A stretch of DNA of 35,725 bases from assembly GCA_016342445.1 (NCBI GenBank), contig JAEIOF010000007.1:1-35725 (forward strand), given 5' to 3'. This DNA is from Verrucomicrobiota bacterium (GTDB lineage: Bacteria; Verrucomicrobiota; Kiritimatiellia; Kiritimatiellales; Tichowtungiaceae). The translations under genes and the position numbers were made by a program. This document shows, piece by piece, positions 7,881 to 17,469 of this stretch. How positions within the stretch are numbered: the first letter of the stretch is position 1; the number at the start of each line of letters is the position of its first letter. A model generated the notes under the pieces. That model worked only from the letters and a program-made list of their open reading frames with translations, was not told the origin of the DNA and made no database searches.

Positions 7881-10727
7881 ATGATAAAAAAAGTAAGAGT
7901 TAAAAAACTGACCGCTTTTACATTCCTGTTGATGACCACGATATCCGCCAACGCACAGGTAAATTTATTGAAGAATCCCGGTTTTGAAAATGGCTGGGGG
8001 TCCCCTTCTGAATGGACTTGCACAATAGATCCATGGGTTTACACCTGGGCCAAACATACCGGCGATTTCGGGCTCTCCATTGATATTGGCTATAGCAGTG
8101 GAACCGGTACTGTTTATCAGGACGTCGCCATTATAGGAAATTCTCCGTACACCTATAATCTATGGGTATCAAAGAATTCTGGCACATCAACAGGCCAGTA
8201 TATCATGAAAATTGAGTGGTATAATGGCGTTACTCTTCTATCAACAGACTCTCTTCCTATCAGTGAGATCTCAGAGGTCTGGAGCCAAAAGACGATCAGC
8301 GCCACCTCTCCTGCAAACGCCAATCTTGCGAGAGTTACGGTCAGCTTTTCAGGCATAAACATTATCGTTAAGTTTGACGACCTTGAATTTATTGGCGCCA
8401 TTCCTCCATTAAACGTCCCTGAAGGTGTGGTAGCCACTGGCCATGACAGTCGAATCGATTTGAAATGGGATCTTGATGCGGACGCAAGTGGCTACAATAT
8501 CTACCGCTCTACTTCTTCAGGTGGCCTCTTTAGCAAGCTGAATACCAGCCTGCACACGGTTGGTGTCTATAGTGATTTTTTTGGCACCAATGATCAGACT
8601 TGTTATTATTATACCACCGCTGTGATTGATGCGCGGGAATCCGAACCGTCGACAACGGTTTCTGCCACGTCCTATGCGATGACCGACGAGCAATTTCTCA
8701 CCTCTTTTCAGGAAGCAACATTTAGATACTTCTGGGATTTCGCTCATCCGGTTAGTGGCGCCATACGAGAGGGGTATATATCCCACGGGACTGAAACATG
8801 CACTACTGGCGGCACGGGTATGGGCTTGATGGCCATTTGTGTTGGTGCAGAACGTGGATTTGTCACCCGAACTGAAGCGGCTGACCGTATTAAAACGATT
8901 TTGACATTTCTGAATACGGATGTGCCCCGTTTTCACGGTGCATGGCCGCATTGGTTTAATGGCACCACCGGTGAATTGATTCAATTTGGCTCACAGGATG
9001 GAGGTGACTTGGTCGAAAGTTCTTTCGTGGCACAGGGGTTATTAACTGTGCGGAAATATTTTGACGGTGCGAGTCAAGTTGAGACCGATATTCGCAACTT
9101 GGCCACCAGCTTGTCGGAAAGTATCGAATGGGACTGGTATCTAAACGGAGGCAATACTCTTCACTGGCTCTGGTCGCCGACGACCGGCTTTGAGCTTCTG
9201 GTTCAGGGCTATAACGAATGCCTGATTACTTATCTATTGGCGATTGCCTCACCGACACATCCAATACCAGCCAGTTGCTACAATAATAGCTGGGCAACTC
9301 TTGCCGATTACAGAAGTAGTGGCACCTATTATGGTTATCGATTATGGGTTGGAGCAGATGCCAGCTATGGTGGCCCGATGTTCTTCACTCATTATTCATA
9401 TTTAGGTTTTGACCCCCGCGACAAGAGAGATGGGTATGCTAATTACTTTGATAACAGCAGAAATATTGCCTTAATTAATCGCGCATATTGCGCCGCCAAC
9501 CCAGGTTCCTTTGTGGGGTACAGTGATTTGGTATGGGGCTTGACCGCCAGCTTTAATCCATGGGGTTATAATGCACACGCACCGGGAGATTCGGATAATG
9601 GCACGATTACCCCAACCGCTGCTATCAGTTCGATGCCCTATACGCCTACGGAGTCTTTAGCCACGTTGAAGCATTTCTATAATACGTATGGTGCTGACCT
9701 ATGGGGTCCATTTGGTTTCTACGATGCTTTTCATCTTGGAGAAAACTGGTTTGCGGACAATTGTTTAGCGATCGATCAAGGTCCGATGTTGATCATGATT
9801 GAAAACTACCGTTCGCAGTTGTGTTGGAATAATTTTATGGCCAACACAGAAATAGACGCAGCTTTACAGGCTATTGGCTGGACGGTTCAGAGCCCTTATG
9901 GTGGAACCCCTCGGGCGATTTCAGGCGCCATTGAGGCTGAAGACTACGACACGGGCGGTGAAGGCATCGCTTACCATGATACTGATACAGGTAATACTGG
10001 CAGCGAATATCGCACCGACGATGTGGATATCGGAGTCTGCCTTGACACGGGTGGTGGGTACAACATTGGTTGGGTTAGTGCGGGCGAATGGCTTGAATAT
10101 ACGGTTGATGTCCAAACTGCAGGTGCGTATAGCATTGAGGTTCGCAGTGCTTCTGGCGGTAGCGGTGCTACCATCCACGTTGAGTTTGATGATGTAGATG
10201 TGACAGGCACGATCAACATTCCTGATACAGGCGGTTGGCAAAACTGGACGACCATAACTAAAAGTGGTGTGAGTCTCAGCGCTGGCCAGCACGTGATGCG
10301 CGTTTCCATCGATTCGGGTGCTTTTAACTTCAATTGGATTAAGTTTATTGCGTTCGATTCCGACAGCGATGGCATGCCCGATGTTTGGGAAACCGCAAAC
10401 GAGTTTAACCCGAATGATGCGGCCGATGCGGATGGGGATGCGGATGGGGACGGCATGAGCAATAAAGCCGAGTATATCTGCCTAACGGATCCAAGAAACA
10501 TTGACTCAACGTTTGAGTTTATGATGGTTGCCCATCCGACAGAGCAAACACTGCAGATTGAGTGGAGTGGAAAAATGGGCCGCGGCTACAACTTGCTTCA
10601 ATCTACCAATCTGACTGAATGGACGACGAATGAGACCTCAATCCGTGGCGAGGGAACTCTCTTGCGCGAGCTCTCCATCTCAAACAAACCAACCGAATTT
10701 TATAGGCTCGAAGCACTGATTGAGTAA
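7881..10727 (+). CDS. Secreted GH144-like endo-beta-1,2-glucanase with CBM6 and C-terminal sorting-type domain
   Basis: A 948-residue multidomain secreted protein. Approximate order: signal peptide 1-25 (basic start, cleavage near ANA-Q); 'NPGFE' carbohydrate-binding-like sandwich 28-172; fibronectin-III module 176-264; glycoamylase-like/GH144 alpha-barrel 266-670; CBM6 678-815 (AIEAEDYD...VSAGEWLEYTVDV...NFNWIKF); Asp-rich thrombospondin-3-type calcium repeats from 826; terminal domain GRGYNLLQS...FYRLEALIE. Barrel hallmarks include TGGTGMGLMAICVGAERG, SQDGGDLVESSFVAQGLL and QGYNECLITYLLA, whose acidic residues (D373, D376, E446) are catalytic candidates. Characterised GH144 enzymes cleave beta-1,2-glucan; a substrate other than that is possible. 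It is first gene of an operon with the next two and has lower GC than the flanks. Confidence 0.85.
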   Translation: MIKKVRVKKLTAFTFLLMTTISANAQVNLLKNPGFENGWGSPSEWTCTIDPWVYTWAKHTGDFGLSIDIGYSSGTGTVYQDVAIIGNSPYTYNLWVSKNSGTSTGQYIMKIEWYNGVTLLSTDSLPISEISEVWSQKTISATSPANANLARVTVSFSGINIIVKFDDLEFIGAIPPLNVPEGVVATGHDSRIDLKWDLDADASGYNIYRSTSSGGLFSKLNTSLHTVGVYSDFFGTNDQTCYYYTTAVIDARESEPSTTVSATSYAMTDEQFLTSFQEATFRYFWDFAHPVSGAIREGYISHGTETCTTGGTGMGLMAICVGAERGFVTRTEAADRIKTILTFLNTDVPRFHGAWPHWFNGTTGELIQFGSQDGGDLVESSFVAQGLLTVRKYFDGASQVETDIRNLATSLSESIEWDWYLNGGNTLHWLWSPTTGFELLVQGYNECLITYLLAIASPTHPIPASCYNNSWATLADYRSSGTYYGYRLWVGADASYGGPMFFTHYSYLGFDPRDKRDGYANYFDNSRNIALINRAYCAANPGSFVGYSDLVWGLTASFNPWGYNAHAPGDSDNGTITPTAAISSMPYTPTESLATLKHFYNTYGADLWGPFGFYDAFHLGENWFADNCLAIDQGPMLIMIENYRSQLCWNNFMANTEIDAALQAIGWTVQSPYGGTPRAISGAIEAEDYDTGGEGIAYHDTDTGNTGSEYRTDDVDIGVCLDTGGGYNIGWVSAGEWLEYTVDVQTAGAYSIEVRSASGGSGATIHVEFDDVDVTGTINIPDTGGWQNWTTITKSGVSLSAGQHVMRVSIDSGAFNFNWIKFIAFDSDSDGMPDVWETANEFNPNDAADADGDADGDGMSNKAEYICLTDPRNIDSTFEFMMVAHPTEQTLQIEWSGKMGRGYNLLQSTNLTEWTTNETSIRGEGTLLRELSISNKPTEFYRLEALIE
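10356..10727 (+). repeat. 372-bp duplicated C-terminal module, copy A
   Basis: Encodes the Asp-rich calcium repeats plus terminal beta domain of the first glycosidase. It aligns without gaps to 14772-15143; about 84% of the encoded residues are identical by eye. Similarity continues past both stop codons into TAAGTG and the following ribosome-binding site and signal-peptide start. Confidence 0.85.
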
Positions 10728-10766
10728 GTGGCGGCTATGTCTGTCTATATATTCCAAGGGGTTAAA

Positions 10767-13700
10767 GTGAACCAAGTGATCTATCTTTTTTTTAAACAAA
10801 TCTTTAACAGGGTAGTTAAAAGGTCGGCCGCGTTTTCATTCCTGATGCTGATGGCGATGGCTGTGGGTGTTCAGGCAAACTTACTGCAGAACCCCGGCTT
10901 TGAGATCAACGCAGGAGGTATTGCTGATAACTGGACATCCACGGGAGAGGCGAGTGCAGAAACTTGGAGCCAACATACCGGCACCTCGGCCATGTGCATT
11001 GCTTCCTGGAGTGGCTCCGGAATCGGTTCTTTTTATCAGGATGTTTCTGTCGAAGGGAATTTGTCGTACACCTACAACCTTTGGATTGAAGCGCTATCGG
11101 GTCAGTACACCATGGAGGTTGAGTGGTATAACGGGGCGACTTATCTTTCAACCGACTCGCTTGCCTTAACAGATACGTCACCAAGCTGGGATAAAAGAAC
11201 GATGAGCGTCACCTCCCCGGCGACGGCGAATTCGGCGAGAGTGAAGGTCAGCTTTTTGATCGGCAGCACCGTTGGCAATCTTGACGATTTCGAATTTGTT
11301 GACGACGCTTACGCTCTCGGCAACCCAAACTTATTACAGAATTCCAACTTTGAGAGCAATGCCAATGGTGGAAGTGCCGCTGAGAATTGGACATCCACGG
11401 AAGAGCTAGCCACGGAAAACTGGGCTGCACATACGGGTGACTGGGGGATGAGCGTGGCTCCGTGGCGTGGTGACGGAACTGGCTATTTCTCCCAGAATGT
11501 TTCCGTAGCAGGAAATTCATCGTACACCTACAATCTGTGGGCGTCGAAGGATACAGGAACCCTGACCGGTCAGTACTTCATGGAGATTGATTGGTATGAT
11601 GGGGCGACCTATCTTTCGACAGATTCATTAATTCTTTCTGACATCTCAGAGGATTGGGCCCAAAAGACAATAAATGTCACCTCTCCAGCAAATGCTACCG
11701 CAGCACGCGTTCTGGTTAGATTTTCCAACGTGGATGTTACTGGCAAATTCGATGACGCAGAGTTTCTTGGTCCCGATGGTGGCGAAACTATTCCAGAGGA
11801 TCCGGATTGGATCAGTGCATCTTCAGAAGAAAACGATACCCCTGCAAAAAATGCCGTGGACGGGAATTCTCTAACGAGGTGGAGCAGCGGGTTTTCTGAG
11901 CCGGAATGGATTACGAAATATATGGGCGTGGGGGGACCCAAAACCATTAACAAGGTTGTGTTAAATTGGGAAACAGCTTGTGCCCAGCGCTATCAGGTCC
12001 AGGTTTCAGAAGACGGTGACACATGGTATACCGTCTATGAAACCCTGAGTGGTACGCCCGGGGTGAAAACAATAAGATTTTCTCCCCTTTCTGTTAGTTA
12101 TGTCAGGATGTATGGGATATCGAGGGCAACACAGTGGGGGATGTCTCTATGGGAATTTGAAGTGTTTGAAACGGCTAATTCACCTGTTCCACTGTCAACC
12201 TACCCCGTTTTTGATGAGTACTCAGTTTTGCCTCTTGTCAAAGGCACTCCGAGTTCGTGGTATGATCTAAAGGCGCAATTAGACCCACGGGGAGAATTCC
12301 CAAGATGGTTCTATGATGAGTTTTCATATTGGACTGTCGTTGGGGATCCGGATACCGAGTTTGAGAGTCTAATATCGGATGAAGGCGTAATTGGTAATTA
12401 CCAAAATGATTTTGCCCTAATCCCCTACCTGTATATTGATGACAACCTAATTAAACCAACCGATGTGAATGTTGTAATTCTTCCGCTGGAAGATGGCTAT
12501 TTGCCCATACCGACTGTTCGATGGGCTTGGCCGGGCGGCATTACGTTTGATCAGAAGCTCTTCTCGTCCAGTGATAACGATAAGGCATATAATAACATCT
12601 GGTACACCTTAGAGAACACAAGCGGCTCTAGTATTACAGGCAAGTTGTTTTTGACCGTCAGACCTTTTCAAGTAACTCCCGACTGGATGTATGGCGGATA
12701 TGTGGACGCGATCAATTCCATTGAAGGCTCCGGCAATATTGTTAAGGTTAATGGGACTCATGGTTTCGCCGCGCTGACTGCGCCGGATAGCTTTGGCGCC
12801 TTGTCCTATGAAAATGGCGATGTAATGGATTCTATCCGGGTCGGCAACGTTCCCGCAGAAACAAACATTACCAGTGCAGTGGGATTTGCAAGTGCAGCAT
12901 TATCCTACGATCTAAACATCGGTGCGGGTGCTACGGCGGAATACAAATTTATAATTCCATCCTTCGAGGATGATATCAACAGCTTCAGCTTACCGTTAGA
13001 CGATGCGAGTTTTAATACCACTTATACCTCATCTAAGGCGTCATGGGTAACCCTTCTAAACCAGGTTGATATTGACATCCCCAACACGGACCTTATCAAT
13101 GCGCTTAAGAGTAATATTGCCTATATTCTAATCAGTAAAGATGGGCCGACTCTCCAGCCTGGTTCAAGAAACTATGATCGATCCTGGATAAGAGATGCTG
13201 CCGTGATGGGCATCTCTCTACTAAAAGCAGGACAAGACCCGCAAATAATTAAAGATTTTATCAATTGGTATACACCGTTCCAGTACGCCGATGGCCGTAT
13301 TCCGCCTGTACTGCATTCAGAAGGGTTTGAAGCCGACAGGGATAAGGTGATCAATGAGTATGATGCACAGGGGGAATACATCTATTTAATTGCAGAATAT
13401 TACAGATATACTGGCGATCAGGCATTTTTGGAAGAGGTGTATCCTGCCATTATCAAGGCGTTGCAGTATGCCGAAGAACGCAGAAGCACACGGTTGGCAG
13501 GGTATGAAGGAACCCGGTTTTATGGCATCTTGCCGGAATCCATCAGTCATGAAGGTTATCCCGAACCTGGAATGCACAGTTACTGGGATGATTACTGGGT
13601 CATTAGAGGCTGGGAAGAAGCGATCAAGATCGCGCAACTTCTGAATCATCCAACGGACGTTGCCTGGATGGAAAACGAACTGGATAACAGTGTAACTGGT

Positions 13701-15143
13701 TTCAGGAAGTGTCTTACAGATTCAACCGCACTGGCGATGCAGATGGGTGGAATCTCATACATCCCGGGATGTGCTGATACGTATGATTTTGATGCCACTT
13801 CTACGGCGATATGCGTATGGCCAACGGAACAGGATCATTTACTCGACGCCGATGACATGATGTTCACGCTTGATAAATACTATAATGAAATATTCATTCC
13901 TCGTGATGTAAATGGTGCGATATATGGCTATACCCCATACGAATTGAGGACAGCCTCAGTTTATACCATGTTAGGTCATAAAGAGAAGTCGTTGAGGATG
14001 CTGAACTACTTCCTTCAGGATCGTCGTCCTCTAGAGTGGAATCATTGGGCTGAATCCGTGGAGCCAATTTACCGGGATCCTCGGTATTTAGCCGAAATGC
14101 CTCATGCATGGATAGGTGGAATCTATAACAACGCAGTACTGAATCTATTTATCTATCCAAAGAATGATGCGCTTATTCTCGGTGCTGGGATCGACGAGCT
14201 TTGGCTTGATACACAACCTGTAACGGTTGCGAATTCACCGAGTTATTACGGCAACGTTAGTTATACGATCACGAAAATTAATGATGTTATAGCGGTCGAT
14301 GTCACAGGAACAGCCACCCCGCCTAATGGGTTTGTGTTTAAATACCCAATCGTAGGGCAGTCAATCGGATATGTTAGAGTTAACGGAGAGGAATGGGTCG
14401 ATTTTACAACGACGGAAGTTTCTTTCACAAACCTTCCGGCTGCCATTAGAATATATCTGGCCCCTCCCCCCAGTGAAACAACACCTCCAACGCCAGATCA
14501 GATGACGTTTGCAATTGCTCCTTATGCGACAGGCACTAGTTCGATAGCGATGGTTGCTTCAACAGCATCTGATGCCAATGGAGTTGAATACTATTTCACC
14601 TGTACTGCAGGCGGTGGTCATGACAGCGGATGGCAGGCTAGCGCATCATATACAGATACTGGCTTGACCCCACTTACACAGTACACATACACGGTTACAG
14701 CTCGAGACCTGAGTGCAAACCAGAATGCAACAGCTCCGTCAACAGGCGCTTCTGCCACCACCGAGATGACGGATTCTGACGGCGATGGCATGTCTGACGA
14801 ATGGGAAACCGCAAACGCGTTTAACACGAATGATGCGGCCGATGCGGATGGGGATGCGGATGGGGACGGCATGAGCAATAAAGCCGAATTTATTTGCCTA
14901 ACGAATCCGAGAGACATTGACTCAAAGTTTGAGTTTATGATGGTTACCCATCCGACAGCGGACATGCTACGGATTGAGTGGAGCGGCAAAGCAGGCCGAG
15001 GCTACAATTTGCTTCAATCAACGAATCTGATTGAATGGACGACGAATGAGACCTCAATCCGTGGCGAAGGAATTCTCTTGCGCGAGCTCTCTATCTCAAA
15101 TGAACTAACTGGATTTTACAGGCTCGAAGCACTGATTGAGTAA
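10767..15143 (+). CDS. Large secreted six-hairpin glycosidase-like protein, family unassigned
   Basis: About 1458 residues. Start chosen at GTG 10767 after AAGGGG, because the next gene begins with the same MNQ(V/I)IYLF context. Order: signal peptide to about 36 (VGVQA-N); two tandem 'NPGFE' modules 37-185 and 187-335; discoidin (F5/8C) domain 345-475 (ASSEENDTPAKNAVDGN...RWSSG); beta-sandwich to about 760; alpha-barrel 773-1140 with GSRNYDRSWIRDAAVM, DGRIPPVLH and NEYDAQGEYIYLIAEYYRYTGD; beta domain; fibronectin-III 1235-1330; the same calcium-repeat/FYRLE end as its neighbour. Sandwich plus (alpha/alpha)6 barrel is seen in GH15, GH63, GH65 and GH94-type enzymes, but I cannot place it in a family. 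Context suggests action on beta-1,2-glucan or an oligosaccharide from it. Codon use is AT-rich. Confidence 0.8.
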   Translation: MNQVIYLFFKQIFNRVVKRSAAFSFLMLMAMAVGVQANLLQNPGFEINAGGIADNWTSTGEASAETWSQHTGTSAMCIASWSGSGIGSFYQDVSVEGNLSYTYNLWIEALSGQYTMEVEWYNGATYLSTDSLALTDTSPSWDKRTMSVTSPATANSARVKVSFLIGSTVGNLDDFEFVDDAYALGNPNLLQNSNFESNANGGSAAENWTSTEELATENWAAHTGDWGMSVAPWRGDGTGYFSQNVSVAGNSSYTYNLWASKDTGTLTGQYFMEIDWYDGATYLSTDSLILSDISEDWAQKTINVTSPANATAARVLVRFSNVDVTGKFDDAEFLGPDGGETIPEDPDWISASSEENDTPAKNAVDGNSLTRWSSGFSEPEWITKYMGVGGPKTINKVVLNWETACAQRYQVQVSEDGDTWYTVYETLSGTPGVKTIRFSPLSVSYVRMYGISRATQWGMSLWEFEVFETANSPVPLSTYPVFDEYSVLPLVKGTPSSWYDLKAQLDPRGEFPRWFYDEFSYWTVVGDPDTEFESLISDEGVIGNYQNDFALIPYLYIDDNLIKPTDVNVVILPLEDGYLPIPTVRWAWPGGITFDQKLFSSSDNDKAYNNIWYTLENTSGSSITGKLFLTVRPFQVTPDWMYGGYVDAINSIEGSGNIVKVNGTHGFAALTAPDSFGALSYENGDVMDSIRVGNVPAETNITSAVGFASAALSYDLNIGAGATAEYKFIIPSFEDDINSFSLPLDDASFNTTYTSSKASWVTLLNQVDIDIPNTDLINALKSNIAYILISKDGPTLQPGSRNYDRSWIRDAAVMGISLLKAGQDPQIIKDFINWYTPFQYADGRIPPVLHSEGFEADRDKVINEYDAQGEYIYLIAEYYRYTGDQAFLEEVYPAIIKALQYAEERRSTRLAGYEGTRFYGILPESISHEGYPEPGMHSYWDDYWVIRGWEEAIKIAQLLNHPTDVAWMENELDNSVTGFRKCLTDSTALAMQMGGISYIPGCADTYDFDATSTAICVWPTEQDHLLDADDMMFTLDKYYNEIFIPRDVNGAIYGYTPYELRTASVYTMLGHKEKSLRMLNYFLQDRRPLEWNHWAESVEPIYRDPRYLAEMPHAWIGGIYNNAVLNLFIYPKNDALILGAGIDELWLDTQPVTVANSPSYYGNVSYTITKINDVIAVDVTGTATPPNGFVFKYPIVGQSIGYVRVNGEEWVDFTTTEVSFTNLPAAIRIYLAPPPSETTPPTPDQMTFAIAPYATGTSSIAMVASTASDANGVEYYFTCTAGGGHDSGWQASASYTDTGLTPLTQYTYTVTARDLSANQNATAPSTGASATTEMTDSDGDGMSDEWETANAFNTNDAADADGDADGDGMSNKAEFICLTNPRDIDSKFEFMMVTHPTADMLRIEWSGKAGRGYNLLQSTNLIEWTTNETSIRGEGILLRELSISNELTGFYRLEALIE
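14772..15143 (+). repeat. 372-bp duplicated C-terminal module, copy B
   Basis: Partner of 10356-10727, equal in length with no gap. The most conserved stretch is the block encoding DAADADGDADGDGMSNKAE, identical between the copies. The duplication also spans the junction to the next gene. Confidence 0.85.
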
Positions 15144-15176
15144 GTGACGACTTCTGCCTATACCCAAGGAATTAAA

Positions 15177-17369
15177 ATGAACCAAATCATCTATCTTTTT
15201 TTACTCGCTGTATCGTTCTGTTTTTCTGTGCAAGCCGATACGGTTGAGCGCTTGCTCGAGAAAATGACGCTGGATGAAAAAATAGGTCAGCTGAATCTTT
15301 ACTCGAGCCCTTGGGAAAATACGGGACCGATTGAGGGCAGAAGCTATGTTTCTGAGGTGCGTTCCGGTCTGTGCGGCAACATTTTAAATCTGATCAATGT
15401 GGGTCATGTCCGTCAGATGCAACGACTGGCTGTAGAAGAAAGCCGACTGGGAATTCCCCTGCTGTTCGGCTATGACGTGATTCATGGCTATAAAACGATC
15501 TTCCCGATTCCGCTGGGTTTGGCGTCGTCCTGGGATATGGGCGCGATCGAAAAAGCGGCCCGCATCGCGGCAGTTGAGGCGGCGGCCAGCGGTATCAACT
15601 GGACGTATGCCCCAATGGTGGATATTGCCCGCGACCCGCGCTGGGGGCGTATTGCGGAGGGAGCCGGGGAAGACACGTTTCTGGCGTGTGAAGTGGCGAA
15701 AGCCAACGTCCGTGGATTCCAAGGTGACGACCTCGCTGAGATTTCCACCATTGCCGCCTGTGTGAAGCACTTTGCCGCTTATGGTGCGGCACAGGCCGGA
15801 CGGGATTATCACACCGTTGACATGTCAGAGCGCATGCTGCGCGAAACCTATCTGCCGCCCTTCAAAGCGGCACTCGATGCCGGGTGTGTTAGCGTGATGA
15901 CGGCCTTTAATGAACTCGACGGAATTCCAGCCACGGCAAATCCGTTCCTGCTTAAAACCGTTCTGCGCGATGAATGGAACTTTGACGGCGTGGTGGTGAC
16001 GGATTACTCCTCGATTAATGAAATGCTCAATCATGGCTCGGCCGCAGATCAGGCGGATGCCGCGGCGCAGGCGCTGGTTGCCGGCGTGGATATGGATATG
16101 ATGAGCTCAGCCTATGTCTATCATCTAAAACAGTTGCTGACAGAGGGGCGCGTCACGATGGATCAGATTGATGAGTCCGTTCGAAATGTGCTGCGGCTGA
16201 AGGAAAAGCTTGGCCTTTTTGATGACCCGTATCGCTATTGCGATGAACAGCGCGAGCAAGAAAAGCAATATGCCAAGGAGCACCTGGACGCGTCGTATGA
16301 GATTGCGGGAAAATCCATGGTGCTGCTCAAGAACAGCAACCAACTTCTCCCGCTGGATGAAGGAACGCGCATTGCACTCATCGGCCCGTTAGCCACTGCG
16401 CGAGGCGATCTGCTCGGCACCTGGGGCGCTCGCGGCAATTGGGAAATGGCAACCTCTGTCCTCGACGCGATGAGTCAGCTTAACGGGCACGACCGAGTGG
16501 ATTATGCGCAAGGATGCGGAGTCGAAGGAACCGACATCTCCGGCTTTGCCGAAGCCGTTGCACTGGCCGCAAAAAATGACGTGGTCGTTATGGTACTGGG
16601 GGAGACCGCAGGAATGAGCGGCGAAGCATCCAGCCGAAGCCGCATTGGTCTGCCGGGCGTACAGAGTGAGCTGCTCGAGGCCGTTGCCCAGACCGGAAAG
16701 CCAATCGTGGTGCTCCTTCTGAATGGCCGCCCGCTCGCACTGGAAAAAGAACAGGCCTTTGCCGATGCAATTTTAGAAGCCTGGCATCCGGGCACGGAGG
16801 GCGGCAAAGCCGCTGCCGACATGCTATTTGGCAAGCTGGTGCCTTCCGCAAAATTACCCGTCACCTTTCCGCGCAGCTTGGGTCAGGTGCCGATCCACTA
16901 CAATATGAAGAATACCGGGAGACCCCAGAACCCCGTTGATCCGTTTCCGTATGTATCGCGCTACATGGACTGCCCCAATGACCCGCTCTACCCCTTCGGG
17001 TTTGGCCTCAGCTACACGGAATTCCGCTATTCAGAGATCAGGCTCGATAAAGCCGAACTCAAACCGGGCGAAACACTGACGGCATCGGTAACGGTTTCCA
17101 ATGTTGGGGACGTTGACGGGGAAGAAGTGGTGCAGCTGTATATCCAAGATCTCGTCGGCAGCGTCACGCGCCCGGTCAAGGAGTTGAAGGGCTTTAAAAA
17201 AATCCTGCTGAAGAAAGGCGGAAGCCAGACCGTTGAATTTCGCATCGGCGAAAAGGAGCTTACATTCTTACGGCGCGATATGACCTGGGGCACAGAACCC
17301 GGCGATTTCAAGGTCTTCATCGGAACTAACAGTCGGGATGTAAAAACCGCAGTGTTTACCCTGCGCTAA
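15177..17369 (+). CDS. Secreted GH3 beta-glucosidase (BglX-like)
   Basis: Glycoside hydrolase family 3 exo-beta-glucosidase, 730 residues. The signal peptide MNQIIYLFLLAVSFCFSVQA has no basic residue, which is unusual. The N-terminal TIM barrel includes MTLDEKIGQL, GIPLLFGYDVIHGYKTIFP, ARDPRWGRIAEGAGEDTFL, CVKHFAAYG and the nucleophile region VVVTDYSSINEM (D276). The second domain contains VVVMVLGETAGMSGEASSRS, PVTFPRSLGQVPIHYN and YPFGFGLSYTEF, followed by the fibronectin-III-like end. It lacks the calcium-repeat/FYRLE domain of its two neighbours, suggesting a periplasmic rather than surface location. Start ATG 15177 follows AAGG; only 33 bases separate it from the preceding stop. Its base composition matches the genome flanks better than the first two operon genes. 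Confidence 0.94.
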   Translation: MNQIIYLFLLAVSFCFSVQADTVERLLEKMTLDEKIGQLNLYSSPWENTGPIEGRSYVSEVRSGLCGNILNLINVGHVRQMQRLAVEESRLGIPLLFGYDVIHGYKTIFPIPLGLASSWDMGAIEKAARIAAVEAAASGINWTYAPMVDIARDPRWGRIAEGAGEDTFLACEVAKANVRGFQGDDLAEISTIAACVKHFAAYGAAQAGRDYHTVDMSERMLRETYLPPFKAALDAGCVSVMTAFNELDGIPATANPFLLKTVLRDEWNFDGVVVTDYSSINEMLNHGSAADQADAAAQALVAGVDMDMMSSAYVYHLKQLLTEGRVTMDQIDESVRNVLRLKEKLGLFDDPYRYCDEQREQEKQYAKEHLDASYEIAGKSMVLLKNSNQLLPLDEGTRIALIGPLATARGDLLGTWGARGNWEMATSVLDAMSQLNGHDRVDYAQGCGVEGTDISGFAEAVALAAKNDVVVMVLGETAGMSGEASSRSRIGLPGVQSELLEAVAQTGKPIVVLLLNGRPLALEKEQAFADAILEAWHPGTEGGKAAADMLFGKLVPSAKLPVTFPRSLGQVPIHYNMKNTGRPQNPVDPFPYVSRYMDCPNDPLYPFGFGLSYTEFRYSEIRLDKAELKPGETLTASVTVSNVGDVDGEEVVQLYIQDLVGSVTRPVKELKGFKKILLKKGGSQTVEFRIGEKELTFLRRDMTWGTEPGDFKVFIGTNSRDVKTAVFTLR

Positions 17370-17469
17370 GGCTTTAAAAAATAACGTTCGTGTTGGCGGT
17401 CTAATCGCACGATGTCTGTGGACATAACGTGGTTCACTTTTGATACATAAAGCATCGCGCTAACTGTAA

